Program-made: the position numbers and the translations under genes | Part shown: piece by piece, positions 44,410-54,396 of the stretch | Layout: every line of letters starts with the position of its first letter | Numbering within the stretch: position 1 is the first letter of the stretch | Notes under the pieces: model-generated | Told to the model about the DNA's origin: nothing | Database searches by the model: none | The model's input: the letters and a program-made list of their open reading frames with translations, nothing else | Origin: Syngnathus acus | Lineage: Eukaryota > Chordata > Actinopteri > Syngnathiformes > Syngnathidae | Assembly: GCF_901709675.1 (NCBI RefSeq) | Contig: NC_051105.1 | Coordinates: 188,001-252,000 of the forward strand | Length of the DNA stretch: 64,000 nt | Reading direction: 5' to 3'

Positions 44410-44520
44410 CCCAATCAGAATCAGCTTTATTGGCCAGGTTTGTGCATGCCAAGCAAGGAATTTGACTCCGGTTGATCTCAGCCTCTGTACAACATTGAAG
44501 TGACTAACAACATTCAGGTG
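44410..44520. repeat. dispersed fish repeat (second copy of the TTTATTGGCC family)
   Basis: CAGAATCAGCTTTATTGGCC and CAAGGAATTTGACTC belong to the same family as the copy near 15718-15850. It lies in the 587-nt intron before the block-4 exon. Confidence 0.65.
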
Positions 44521-44689
44521 ACTAACAACATGTCGCTTCCTTCTGACGTTTCAGCTCGCGTTGCATGGAGAGTTGTTTGTATATCCGCTACCTAGTTCCG
44601 GGCCTTCTTTTTGACTCTTGCAACAAATGGAGAGACAAAGCGTGACATTTGGGTATTCCACCTTTGTGCCATCTTTCCGCCCCTGACAG

Positions 44690-44977
44690 ACAAAATCATC
44701 CCGCCTTCTTTCACGAGAAAACTCAAGGACTGTAACACGGTGGTGGGCCAAACCGTCGAGATGGAGTGTAAGGTGTCGGGTTCGACCCCTTTCACCATTT
44801 CCTGGTACCGAGATGACGAGGAGCTTCACAGTGGGCCCGCCTACGGCATCTCCTTCGGCGACAACAACTGCACCCTGAGGCTACCGAGCCTCAAGCTGTC
44901 CGACTCGGGACAATACAGGTGTAAGGCGATCAATGAAGCGGGATCCAGCGAAACCAGTGCCACCTTGGACGTCAAAG
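44690..44977 (+). CDS. ttn: titin exon: middle Ig (position 1, block 4)
   Basis: DKIIPPSFTRKLKDCNTVVG...FTISWYRDDEELHSGPAYG...DSGQYRCKAINEAG. 288 nt, phase 1-1. The 347-nt intron after it shows nothing. Confidence 0.94.
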
Positions 44978-45324
44978 GTAAGCAGAGTCTTTGAGAGGTT
45001 TTGCTAGTGCAATGCCTGATGCTAGTGTCGCAAGAGCTTTGTGGCGAGTATCGAGAAAACACGCACTGAAAACGGCTCAGTCCATTTGCTGCCATCATCT
45101 AATGTACCTTTAGTTGCAGCCGGCAAGAAAATGAGCAAGAAATTGAAGTTACAAGGGTGCTCTCATAATTTTTGTCCATGACTCCGCAAGTGGAATGGCT
45201 ATATTGTATCAATCGTGACTTGCTTTGTTTTTCCTAACTTAGGATTTTGTGACAATCCACAAAAAAACGGAGCAATAATTCCTTCGCTCTATTTACTGTC
45301 ATTGTGACTTGTTCCTGTTCACAG

Positions 45325-45603
45325 AGCCGCCGTCTTTCGCGGTTCCGCCGCAGCCGGTCGAGGCGACGCCGGGCTCGGACGTTATCTTCTCGGCCATCGT
45401 AAAGGGCAGCGTCCCCCTCAGGGTGAAGTGGTTCAGGGGTGCCAAGGAGCTGGAGGCCGGGCGGGACTGCGACTTCTCGCTGAAGGACAACCAGGTCCTC
45501 ATGCAGCTCTCCCGGGTGGATAGGAGTCACGCCGGAGAGTACACGTGCCAGGTCATCAACGACGTGGGCAAGGACAGCTGCCCCGTCAACCTGCTGCTCA
45601 AAG
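45325..45603 (+). CDS. ttn: titin exon: middle Ig (position 2, block 4)
   Basis: [20 protein letters not shown]...[19 protein letters not shown]...[14 protein letters not shown] matches the human ten-domain super-repeat member PPFKVNWFRGARELVKGDRC. 279 nt, phase 1-1. Confidence 0.95.
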
Positions 45604-45700
45604 GTTAGGGCCCGTCTGTCTATTTTGGTTCACCTTACATCTGATCGTGGGTCACCGGGTTGTGACTGACACCCGCCATTCGCCGACGTGCCTCTTCCAG

Positions 45701-45982
45701 AGCCAGCTTTGTTCGTGAAGAAGCTGAAGGATGTGTCTGTGGAGAAAGGTAAACCTCTGAGGCTGGAGTGTACGTACTCAGGGACGCCCGAGATCTCGGT
45801 GAGCTGGTTCAAGGACGAGCAACCGGTGTTTGCGTCGTACAAATACAACCTGAGCACTACGGAGAGCGCTTGCATCCTGGAATGTCTGAGCACAGACGAC
45901 AAGGATGCCGCCGGAAAGTACACCTGCCGCGTGGCCAACGATGCCGGCAAAGATGAATGCGAGGCCACCGTCACCGTCCTGG
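45701..45982 (+). CDS. ttn: titin exon: middle Ig (position 3, block 4)
   Basis: [20 protein letters not shown]...[19 protein letters not shown]...[14 protein letters not shown]. It resembles human EPAAFLKRLSDHSVEPGKSI. 282 nt, phase 1-1. Confidence 0.95.
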
Positions 45983-46136
45983 GTGAGTGCACGAATTCTC
46001 AAATTTTTATTGTCCAGCCAGTTTTCCCGGAGAAAACCCACCCGTACCCTGGGACTCCAGAGCCCCCAAATTGGAGGATCCACAGTACAGGCACAAGGGT
46101 TTTGACTTTGTCGCCACCTTTGTCTCCTTCCTGCAG

Positions 46137-46415
46137 AGCCGCCGTACTTCCTGGAGCCCCTGGAGTCCATGGAGGTCACGTCCGGTGACCCCGTCTGCCT
46201 CAAATGTCACGTGGCGGGCACCCCCGAGATCAAAGTGTCCTGGTTTAAGGGCGATGGCAAAGTGCGCTCCAGCGCCGCCTGCAGACTGGAGTACAGCAAA
46301 GGCGTGGCCTGCCTCAAACTCAGCAAAGCCACCAAGGTCGATATGGGCGAGTACACCTGCAAGGCCGAGAGCAAGATCGGGATGGCCGCCTCCACGTGTC
46401 GCCTCAGCGTGCAAG
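46137..46415 (+). CDS. ttn: titin exon: middle Ig (position 4, block 4)
   Basis: [20 protein letters not shown]...[19 protein letters not shown]...[14 protein letters not shown]. Human counterpart starts PPYFVTELEPLEAAVGDSVS. 279 nt, phase 1-1. Confidence 0.95.
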
Positions 46416-46569
46416 GTCAGGACTGATGCTCCTCAAACAAATACCACCAATCAGAAAGGGCCATCTCTGTGATTTAGTACTTCTCAGAAGTTACATCAAT
46501 ACTTTTCAATCTTTTCAAATACTACAACGGGTGTGTCTTCGCTGACTGATGCTCCTCTTCCTTCCTCAG

Positions 46570-46857
46570 AGGCTAAGACTCCGCCGAGCTTCCCCAAGAA
46601 GATCGTGAGCCTCCAGCAAACCTTGGGATCTACGGTCTGTTTCGAGTGCCGCGTGGCCGGCTCATCCCCTCTGGACGTTGCTTGGCTGAAGGATGGCGAG
46701 CCGGTGCGGGACGAGGATGACTTTACGGTGCTCTACCATGACAACACAGCCACGCTTACCATTAACCGCAGCCATATGAGGCACGCCGGGGAATACGCCT
46801 GCGTGGCCACCAACAGTGTTGGCTCCGCATCGTGCAGAGCTAAGCTCACCCTGCAAG
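46570..46857 (+). CDS. ttn: titin exon: middle Ig, end block
   Basis: EAKTPPSFPKKIVSLQQTLG...LDVAWLKDGEPVRDEDDFT...HAGEYACVATNSVG; human ERQLPPSFARQLKDIEQTVG. 288 nt, phase 1-1. From here the six-exon length pattern breaks. Confidence 0.95.
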
Positions 46858-46924
46858 GTCAGTGCCAGGAAATATCTTAAAAAAAAACAAAAAACAAGTA
46901 CCAGTTCAAATCCTCTCTCCGCAG

Positions 46925-47215
46925 AGCCGCGGTATCCACCAGTCTTTGACAGGAAGTTGTCGGCGACGCAGGCTGTGATGGTGGGTGATGGCGTAGAGCT
47001 GGAGTGTCACCTGATTGGCTCGACACCCATGAAGGTGACCTGGTCTAAGGACCACAAGGACATCCGGAGTGGCGGGAACTACAGGATCCGCATGGAGGAT
47101 AACACCGCCCAGCTCATTATCCTCAAGACCGACAAAGCAGACACGGGAAGATACTCCTGCCATGCTGCCAACGATGTCGGGAAGGACTCCTGCTTCTGTG
47201 ATGTCACAGTCAAAG
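46925..47215 (+). CDS. ttn: titin exon: middle Ig, end block
   Basis: EPRYPPVFDRKLSATQAVMV...MKVTWSKDHKDIRSGGNYR...DTGRYSCHAANDVG; human MRITWSKDNKEIRPGGNYT. 291 nt, phase 1-1. Confidence 0.95.
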
Positions 47216-47224
47216 GTGTTTGTC

Positions 47225-47850
47225 ATTGTGTGATGTCTCTCTGGTCTTTGTATCCCCAAACCCCTTGTCCTTGTGTTTCTGGTCCCAGCCCCCTTCATCT
47301 CCATCTCATCCCATCATATTTTTTTTATTATTATTTTTTTTATCCCATTCTCCGGGTATTGCTATTGAAGCCCCCTGATCTTCATGTCCAACCCACGCTT
47401 GTCTTTGTGTGTATCAGCCACTTTGTCGTTCAGTCCTGCTCCCCTTGTCTGTATGTCTCAAAATCTGGTAATTTTGTCCCTTAGAGCTGTTTGTGTCTAC
47501 CCCCCTCGGTCTTTGCGTCACATCCCTCAGGTCTTTGTGTCAATCCCTGTGTTTTTTTCCCCCCTGATCTTTGCAGTCCCTCTTGTCCTGGCCCCCCGGC
47601 CGTTGTATCTTGATTCAGTTGTCTTTGCATCTCGTCGCCCTGGGCTTGCTGTTCTATCCCACACCCCTGGTCTTTTTTCTTACCTCCATAGTCTTTGTAT
47701 TCTTCTGCCGTAGTCTGTGCACGGTCCTAAACTTTGTGTCATGCCATCTTGGACTTTGCATTCTGCACCCCTGGTCTTTGTGGCTCACCCCTCTGGTCTC
47801 ATTTTGTCTCGTCTCATCCCTCTGATTTTAATCTCCACGGGTGTTCTTGT
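47225..47850. repeat. degenerate intronic minisatellite (CCCCTGGTCTTTGTGTC)
   Basis: The motif CCCYTGGTCTTTGTGTC recurs about 15 times at 30-45-nt spacing across nearly the whole intron. Heavily diverged; it creates leucine-rich open frames that are not genes. Confidence 0.7.
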
Positions 47851-47861
47851 CTTATCCCTAG

Positions 47862-48152
47862 AGCGTAAGAACCCTCCAATATTCACCAAAAAGCCATCTG
47901 AGGAATTGGAGGACACTGAGGGTCGCCTGGTCAAGATGGAGGCTCGGGTGTCTGGATCCCAGCCCATGTCCGTCCTTTGGCTTAAGGACGGCGCCGGCAT
48001 CTCAGACTCTGACGATTACGACTTGAGCTTTAAGAGCAACGTGGCTGTGCTATGCATCAAGAAGAGCCGACGTGAGCACAGCGGAAAATATAGCTGCCAA
48101 GCGACCAATGAGGCAGGAAAGGCGGAGTGTGGCGTCACCCTTAAAATCTCAG
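47862..48152 (+). CDS. ttn: titin exon: middle Ig, second last
   Basis: ERKNPPIFTKKPSEELEDTE...MSVLWLKDGAGISDSDDYD...HSGKYSCQATNEAG; human ERLIPPSFTKRLSETVEETE. 291 nt, phase 1-1. Confidence 0.95.
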
Positions 48153-48274
48153 GTCAGTTAGCCCTCGCCACAAAAAATAGGACATGTTACCAGCAGTGTC
48201 ATTGATATGTTTGTTAGCATGTTACATAACATTGCTCATGTTTTACTACCAATATGCTTCCCCTTTGAGTAGAC

Positions 48275-48488
48275 CAGGGGTGGGCAATTCCGGTCCTCGA
48301 GGGCCGGTGTCCTGCATGTTTTATAGGTCTCCCTGCTGCAACACACCCGATTCAAATGATCAGGATTCTTACCCAGCTTCTGCCGACCTTGCTAATTATC
48401 TGACCATTTGAATCAGGTGTGTTGCAACAGGGTGACATAGAAAACATGCAGGACACCGGCCCTCGAGGACCGGAATTGCCCACCCCTG
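48275..48488. mobile_element. non-autonomous hAT element, 214 bp, with 8-bp target duplication
   Basis: Terminal inverted repeats begin CAGGGGTGGGCAATTCCGGT and end ACCGGAATTGCCCACCCCTG. The 8-bp direct repeat GAGTAGAC sits immediately on each side (48267-48274 and 48489-48496), the hallmark of hAT insertion. No transposase. The near-complete palindromic ends extend about 35 bp (CCTCGAGGGCCGGTGTCCTG and its inverse). Confidence 0.95.
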
Positions 48489-48706
48489 GAGTAGACTGTG
48501 AGCGGCCAGTAGTTAGCAGCAAGCAGGCCTGCAATCCTGGTTTGGCCAATTAGTAGGACTAACGATCCTGGTATGGGAGTAGTTTTTTAGGCTGCTTAAT
48601 CGCATGGCAAATGATTGAGCGTTGTTGGCATTAATAGCTAATAAAATGTGTTGGCTAGCACTCCAGCTAATGTGTACGCCCTTACGCCCCCCACCGTCCC
48701 TCGCAG

Positions 48707-48994
48707 AGGGAAAGTCCGCCCCAGTGTTTGACGTACCACTGAAGGCCATGTCCGTGTCTGAGGGAGAGCGTCTGAGTCTGCGCTGCCACGTCCGCGGCTC
48801 ACCTCCTCTCCGGATCCAATGGATGAAAGACCGAAAAGAAGTGGCGCCGTCCGCGACCTGTCGCGTCACCTTCTCAGACGGGACGGCCTGCTTAGAGATC
48901 GGCGCGGCGACCCGTCATGACGCCGGCGACTACATCTGCAAGGCTACTAATGACGCTGGCAGCGAGCTGTGCCGCGCTAAAGTCACCGTCAAGG
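48707..48994 (+). CDS. ttn: titin exon: last middle Ig before N2A
   Basis: EGKSAPVFDVPLKAMSVSEG...LRIQWMKDRKEVAPSATCR...DAGDYICKATNDAG; human EPKKPPVFDQHLTPVTVSEG. 288 nt, phase 1-1. Confidence 0.95.
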
Positions 48995-49164
48995 GTAAAA
49001 GAAAAAATGAAAAGCTTCAAAGAAATACTCAGTAGATAATTGCAATCTCTGTTGGACAACACGAGCAAGTCACCGACCGTCAAGGATAGTAGACAGAGCC
49101 TCCAGCAACCCATTGTCACTCTTGTCTGGTCTTAATATTTATCTTGTCGATTTTGTCGTTGAAG

Positions 49165-49269
49165 AAAAAGAAGCCGCGCCTACTGACCTGGCCGCTGAGG
49201 TTGCTGCCACCAAGAAGCTGGATCAGCTCTTCTTCATCCAGGAGCCCAAGGGCATGCACGTCACTGAGA
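49165..49269 (+). CDS. ttn: titin exon: N2A, linker and start of Ig I80
   Basis: EKEAAPTDLAAEVAATKKLD then QLFFIQEPKGMHVTE; human DKPAVAPATKKAAVDGRLFFVSEPQSIRVVE. Phase-1 donor GAG A|GTGAGA leaves a Lys codon to be completed by the next exon. Confidence 0.93.
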
Positions 49270-49533
49270 GTGAGACACCCGTCCCCATCCCTCCCCCCTC
49301 ACCAACATTTTCTTCCTCTCTCAGGGCCAGGACATTGCAAGAGACTGGATTTTTGTGTTTGGTTTTATTTTAAATTACGGTTAGGGAACTTGGAAAAATC
49401 CCTGGGGAGGTTTGGTCTATCCCGTGCTTGGTCAATAAGTATCACGGCTTGTGATTGGCCGACACAAAGTTTGAGATCTACCGATCGATTGCGATGGGGT
49501 TTACAACCTAGAAAATATAACAATACCCTACAC

Positions 49534-49921
49534 CAGGGGTGGCCAACCCGCGGCTCGCGAGCCGCATGCGGCTCTTTGCTGGGTTTCATGCGGCTCCTTT
49601 ACGTTCGGCTCGCGAGCCGCATGCGGCTCCTTGCCGGGTTTCATGCGGCTCCTTTACGTTCATATCAACATTTGTGGGTTTATTTGTTTGTTTGTTTTTG
49701 TGCGTGTTCGCTTCGCTTGAGTTCAATATGGTATTTTCGTCAAACGCTGCGTGTTCGCTTCGCTTGAGTTCAATATGGTATTTTCGTCAAACGCGCATGC
49801 GCATGAGGTGAAATCCCGCAAAGGAGGAGGGGCAAACCCATTCGGGGGGGGGGGATGTGGCTCTTTGCGGTACACAGTAAAAAAATGTGGCTCTTAGTCT
49901 CTGACTGGTTGGCCACCCCTG
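49534..49921. mobile_element. non-autonomous hAT element, 388 bp, with 8-bp target duplication
   Basis: Ends are CAGGGGTGGCCAACC and GGTTGGCCACCCCTG, flanked by a perfect 8-bp direct repeat CCCTACAC (49526-49533, 49922-49929). Inside are two tandem duplications, about 54 bp (GGCTCGCGAGCCGCATGCGG...) and about 46 bp (TGTTCGCTTCGCTTGAG...). No transposase. It splits the intron inside Ig I80. Confidence 0.95.
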
Positions 49922-50103
49922 CCCTACACCTTGCGCCATACAAATAACACAATAACTTAACACTGAGACCGCATCGCAAAGATCAGCACTTGCAGATGCA
50001 CCATCAACAGCGCAAGACTTACAGTCAAGCACAGTCATGACAAGAACCTTCCTGAACCTAATGGATTCGAAATAATCCAGAGACCCTACGGTGTCACTTG
50101 CAG

Positions 50104-50389
50104 AGGGCACGGCCACCTTCATTGCCAAGGTGGGCGGGGAGCCCATCCCCAGCGTCAAGTGGATGAAGGGCAAGTGGAGGCAGCTGACCCAGGGTGGCCG
50201 CATCTCCATCGAGCAGAAGGGTCAGGAGTCCAAACTGGAGATCCGGGAGGTGACCAAGTCTGATTCGGGCCAGTACCGCTGCGTGGCCTCCAACAAGCAC
50301 GGCGAGATCGAGTGCCCCGCCGACCTCCACGTAGATGAGAAAAAGACGGCCGCCCAGCTCGAGGGAGACCTGAGAGCTAAGCTCAAGAA
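50104..50389 (+). CDS. ttn: titin exon: N2A, rest of Ig I80 and start of unique sequence
   Basis: KGTATFIAKVGGEPIPSVKW...MKGKWRQLTQGGRIS is nearly identical to human I80. It continues into the N2A unique region (EGDLRAKLKK). The donor AA|GTCAGT is phase 2. Confidence 0.94.
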
Positions 50390-50477
50390 GTCAGTCCGTG
50401 GGCTGGCGGTGGCGCAGCAGCCCCCACCTCTTCAAATAATGCCAGTGCTTCAACTCGAATCTTCTTTGCCTTTTCAG

Positions 50478-50661
50478 AACGCCGTCCAAGCAGAAGAGTC
50501 CCGAGGCGGAGCAGGACATTGACATTGTCGAGCTGCTGAGAAACGTGGACCCCAAGGAGTACGAGAAATATGCCCGCATGTACGGCATCACCGACTACCG
50601 GGGTCTCCTCCAGGCCATTGAGCAGCTCAAGCAAGAGAAGGCTGAAGAAACTGGTCGACAA
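50478..50661 (+). CDS. ttn: titin exon: N2A unique sequence (ankyrin-repeat protein binding)
   Basis: IDIVELLRNVDPKEYEKYAR and MYGITDYRGLLQAIEQLKQE are almost identical to human N2A-us. This helical segment binds muscle ankyrin repeat proteins (CARP) and lies in the calpain-3 binding signalling node. Phase 2 in, phase 0 out. Confidence 0.96.
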
Positions 50662-50740
50662 GTAAGATAGGTCTCCTGTGTGCCGTCATTGGCGGCTCGG
50701 TCCGCGCAGAAGTGCTAATTGCGGCCCCTGTGCTTGACAG

Positions 50741-50821
50741 GAAATTGAGCGTGGACCCAGGGAGGACGAGGACATGGCCAGGCTGGTGGCCGACCTGCAG
50801 AAGAGGATGGAGCGCACAGAG
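50741..50821 (+). CDS. ttn: titin exon: N2A unique sequence, 27-residue end
   Basis: EIERGPREDEDMARLVADLQKRMERTE split over two halves matches human EIERSERDEKEFEELVSFIQQRLSQTE in pattern. Charged, helical. Phase 0-0. Confidence 0.9.
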
Positions 50822-50966
50822 GTCGGCAAACGTGTCTCAGTTGAAGGCTCCAAATGTCTTGTTTGTCTCGGAGAAGCACTTTAAGAAGCCACTTCCCGAA
50901 GGATATCTGTGCTCAGTCCATAGTTCCCAAACCTATGTCTTAAACGTCTTCTTGTCCGTCCCTTAG

Positions 50967-51234
50967 CCCGTAACCGTGGTGAAAGACATCTGCGACCAGT
51001 CTGTTCTCGTTGACGAGGAGGCTCTGTTTGAATGTGAGGTGAAAATCAACTACCCCGAAATCATGCTGTCCTGGTACAAGGGCACCCAGAAATTGGACAC
51101 CGACGACAAGTACCACATCAGCGTGAGTGGAGAGTGCCACCTGCTGAAAATTAAGGGGTGCCAACTCGCAGACCAGGGCAACTACCGGGTGGTGTGCGGA
51201 CCTCATATTTCCAGCGCCAAGCTCAACGTCACTG
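50967..51234 (+). CDS. ttn: titin exon: Ig domain I81 (N2A)
   Basis: PVTVVKDICDQSVLVDEEAL...KINYPEIMLSWYKGTQKL...DQGNYRVVCGPHIS follows human I81 (PVTLIKDIENQTVLKDNDAV). Phase 0 in, phase 1 out. Confidence 0.96.
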
Positions 51235-51239
51235 GTTAG

Positions 51240-51545
51240 TTTTGCAAAACATCATTATTACCAGTAGGCCAGATGGTCAGTCCTGGCAACAGCTCACAGT
51301 CCATGTAGCCCATTGCTCATAGGATGTAGTCCACTGTTCATATTCCTACAGTGTATACAGCTTAATCCACAGACCATAGTCAATAGTGCCTAGTCAATAG
51401 GCCAAAGTCCATTTATCATAGTCCAAAGTACATGGCCTACAGCTACAGAGCTTATTCAGAGACACAGTCCATCGTACATGCTCTGTTGCCACAGTTCATG
51501 TTAATAGTCCATCGTCTGGGGTTGTAGTTCGTAGTACTGACCCAA
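51240..51545. repeat. degenerate intronic repeat (AGTCCATAG)
   Basis: AGTCCATAG/ATAGTCCA-type octamers recur a dozen times across the intron between I81 and I82. Diverged and non-coding. Confidence 0.55.
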
Positions 51546-51570
51546 GCTTCCATGTTCTTGACTCTTCCAG

Positions 51571-51834
51571 AGGTTGTGGTGGAGACACACCTTCAGGACA
51601 TGTCGGGGAAGGAAGGCCAGTCATGTACGTTGACTTGTCAGTTGTCCATCCCCAATGTGGAAGTGCAGTGGTTTAAGAATGGCCAGCTGTTAGACACCAA
51701 GGGTGGCAGGTTCAAGTACGAAGTCAAACACAAGCTGCAGAAGCTTCATATCAAAGACTTGAAGCCCGAAGACCAGGGCCGGTACACCTGCAGGTACCTG
51801 AACCTGCAGTCCTCTTCGGACCTTTGGGTGGAAG
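51571..51834 (+). CDS. ttn: titin exon: Ig domain I82 (N2A)
   Basis: EVVVETHLQDMSGKEGQSCT...VQWFKNGQLLDTKGGRFK...DQGRYTCRYLNLQS parallels human AWERHLQDVTLKEGQTCTMT. Phase 1-1. Confidence 0.95.
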
Positions 51835-51891
51835 GTTGGTACCTAGTCCAAAAACCTTCTGAATGATCCTTCACTAACCTCTTCTGACCCC

Positions 51892-51893
51892 AC

Positions 51894-51937
<44 letters not shown>

Positions 51938-51949
51938 CCATCATCATCG
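51892..51949. repeat. (CAT)n microsatellite
   Basis: About 19 CAT/ATC units with one CAC interruption, in the intron between I82 and I83. Confidence 0.97.
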
Positions 51950-52109
51950 TCTCCATGACTAATCCCAAACTTGTTCTTCTCATTGACTTCTCGACTTCCT
52001 GGGGAAGGTCTCCTTCCTCCTTAACTGGTCATCTCGCGCTCATATCACCCACCCCCTTGCTTGTCCCCCTTCTTGGACTCTTGGTCAGTTGTCACCCTAA
52101 CATCGGTCC

Positions 52110-52285
52110 CTACTACACCCTTAAGACTGCTGGGTTGAAAATTGGACTAAACCAGGAAGTTGGGTCAATTTGACCATTGTATGACCAACGCAACGATTTG
52201 TTGGTTTTTTTTGTGTAAAACAACCCAAGAAGTCGTGGGTCGCTCCAATTTATGATCCAAGTTGGGTTATTTTGAAGGGTGTTGA
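52110..52285. repeat. possible diverged dispersed repeat (TTGGGT-rich)
   Basis: TTGGGT/ACCCAA motifs recur in both orientations (GCTGGGTTGAAAATTGG, AACCCAAGAAG, CAAGTTGGGTTATTTTG). It resembles a fish DNA-type repeat, but the ends cannot be set. Confidence 0.35.
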
Positions 52286-52710
52286 GTCACCTGGAATCTG
52301 TCAGTCTACCACCCGCTCCAGTGCTGCTCCCCTGCTAACCTCTCACAAAACATTCTCATCATCTCATCTCCTCGTTTGGACTCCTAACAGGGGTACCTTG
52401 AGCCGTCCCAACCCTGCGTGGCTGTTGTGTACTTTTTCAGTCTGCCACCCTAACAGCGCTCCCCTCCAACACTCCAGCCATCCCTCCTCTGTCATTGACT
52501 CACACTCGGCACTCCCAACATTTTCGTTCTCATCTTGTTCCTCTCTTGGAGTGCGTCTCTCTGCCATCTTAACGACATCCCTCCTAACTCTCCTGTCGTG
52601 CCAGCCTCTCTCACAGAGCATCACCCAAATGACAGCCAGTGCAGATGTTGTCGCCCGCCGGGCCTGGCACCACCTTCTCACCCGACGCCGTCCGTCTTTG
52701 TCTATTGTAG

Positions 52711-52920
52711 CTGAGCAAATTCATTTCACCAAGCGCATCCACAACGTGGAGGTGAACGAGCGTCAGGCTGCCACCTTTGAGTGCGAGGTGTCCTTCGACA
52801 ACGCGGTGGTGTCCTGGTACAAGGACACCTGGGAGCTGAGAGAAAGCCCCAAGTACAACTTCCGCAGTGAGGGCCGGAGACATTTCATGGTCATCCGAAA
52901 TGTGAGCGTGGAGGATGAAG
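52711..52920 (+). CDS. ttn: titin exon: Ig domain I83 (N2A), first part
   Basis: AEQIHFTKRIHNVEVNERQA...VVSWYKDTWELRESPKYNF matches human AEPIQFTKRIQNIVVSEHQS. The donor GAA G|GTGCGT is phase 1. Confidence 0.95.
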
Positions 52921-53008
52921 GTGCGTAGTCGCGCGCTGGCCCGGCTCCCCCATTTGGGCATATCGGACTGTTTGTCGTGAGCGCCGACCCGTGACTTCTC
53001 TCACGTAG

Positions 53009-53086
53009 GCGTGTACTCGGTGATTGTGAGGTTGGAGCCCCGGGGCGAAGCTAAGAGCAGCGCCGAGCTCTATTTGTCTGGCAAAG
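53009..53086 (+). CDS. ttn: titin exon: Ig domain I83, last strand
   Basis: VYSVIVRLEPRGEAKSSAEL is nearly identical to human VYSVIARLEPRGEARSTAEL. 78 nt, phase 1-1. Ends the N2A element. Confidence 0.95.
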
Positions 53087-53139
53087 GTACCACCTTGAAT
53101 CACCCTTGGATTGACACTCTTGTTGGGCTTAACATCATC

Positions 53140-53172
53140 GTCTTCTTCTTCTTCTTCTTCTTCTTCTTCTTC
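53140..53172. repeat. (TTC)n microsatellite
   Basis: Eleven TTC units ending 18 nt before the acceptor of the first PEVK exon. Confidence 0.95.
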
Positions 53173-53190
53173 GCCCCTCCTTTTTCACAG

Positions 53191-53217
53191 AGATCCAATT
53201 AGCCACGGTTCCCTTTG
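53191..53217 (+). CDS. ttn: titin exon: nine-codon start of PEVK
   Basis: EIQLATVPF, 27 nt, phase 1-1, with acceptor TTTTCACAG and donor G|GTAAGT. Human continues I83 with TKEIKLELKPPD at this point. Confidence 0.75.
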
Positions 53218-53494
53218 GTAAGTACTTTCCTTTTCCAACACCGCACCCTGGTCTTTAGCCGTCTTTCACAGTTGATCCAAGGACTCAATCGAATAGCCTA
53301 CATGTTGAAGTCACGAGAGCCGTGTTAGCCGCAACGACGGTTAGCGGCTCGGCTCCCCAGCGGTTGACATGCGCTGACCGTTGAGTCCGAGCGGGATTGC
53401 CTCACGCTGCGGGAGGCGAACCTGAGCTCAGTTTGGGGGATGGACGCAAGCTTGTCATGACTGATAATGACATGATTTGTTCATGCTGTCAGCG

Positions 53495-53815
53495 CACGGC
53501 CGTTCAAAAGTTTAGGGTCACTAAGAAATGTTCTTATTTTGAAAGAAATCACTATTTTCCAACGAGGATAACGTGAAGCTAATCAGGAATATTGTTGCTG
53601 TGGTAAATGACTATTCTAGCTGCAAATGCAATATCTACGTAGACCCATTTGCAGCAGCCATCCCTCCCTCCCTCCAGTGTTCTAATGCTCCATTGTGTTT
53701 GCTAATTGCGGTAGAAGGCTAATGAATGATTAGAAAAACCTAGAAAACACTTTTGCAATTATGTTAGTTTTCATGGAGATTGTCTGGGTTGTCCCAAACT
53801 TTTGAACGGTCGTGT
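53495..53815. mobile_element. Tc1/mariner-like non-autonomous element, about 320 bp
   Basis: Ends are CGGCCGTTCAAAAGTTTAGG and CCCAAACTTTTGAACGGTCG in inverted orientation, typical of a vertebrate Tc1/mariner-type MITE. No transposase. It fills half of the 668-nt intron after the first PEVK exon. Confidence 0.8.
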
Positions 53816-53885
53816 AATTGGCCAATGAATCCTCTCTGAACACGCAATGCAGGTACTGATAATGAAGGAACGAATTTTTGTGTAG

Positions 53886-53942
53886 ATGTGCAAGACGTTC
53901 CTGTGGAGAAGCCTGAAGCACCTTCATCGGTGGACGTCGAAG
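53886..53942 (+). CDS. ttn: titin exon: short PEVK
   Basis: DVQDVPVEKPEAPSSVDVE, 57 nt, phase 1-1. Pro/Glu/Val/Lys composition. The 454-nt intron that follows is featureless. Confidence 0.78.
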
Positions 53943-54396
53943 GTAAGACTGAAAACCGTATTTGCATATTTGTGACCCGCTCTGGCTGAGGAGTCCTTAT
54001 GTCGCAAGGGCTATTTTTGCGTTATGGACAACAACAGACCTGATGTGGGAACCGTTTGATGTCGGGCCGCTCGGATGGCGTCCTGACCCGCTATTTGAAA
54101 GCTGCATCTCTACTCGTGAGAGACATGCCTCCCAAATTTCACGGTGCTAACTAAAAGTGACGTCCAGTGATGAATTATAACACAACTTGAAATAGTGGTC
54201 ACCATTTTAGTTTTTGTTGCGGAGGACCCACCCGCAGTTTGTCAGAAATCTGTCGTTTTTGGTTATCACCTTTTGTTTGGTGACTTAGGTGACAAGAGGG
54301 TCTTCCTGCCTTTTGGCCCCTGGTCCTTCCATTTTGTGCCCTTGATGTGTCCCCTCTGGATTTCAAAATGAACCTTTCAAAATGTGTCTCCTGCAG

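Noticed and set aside
47384-47825. Leucine-rich membrane-like open frames
   Set aside because: Translation of a pyrimidine-rich decayed minisatellite inside an intron.
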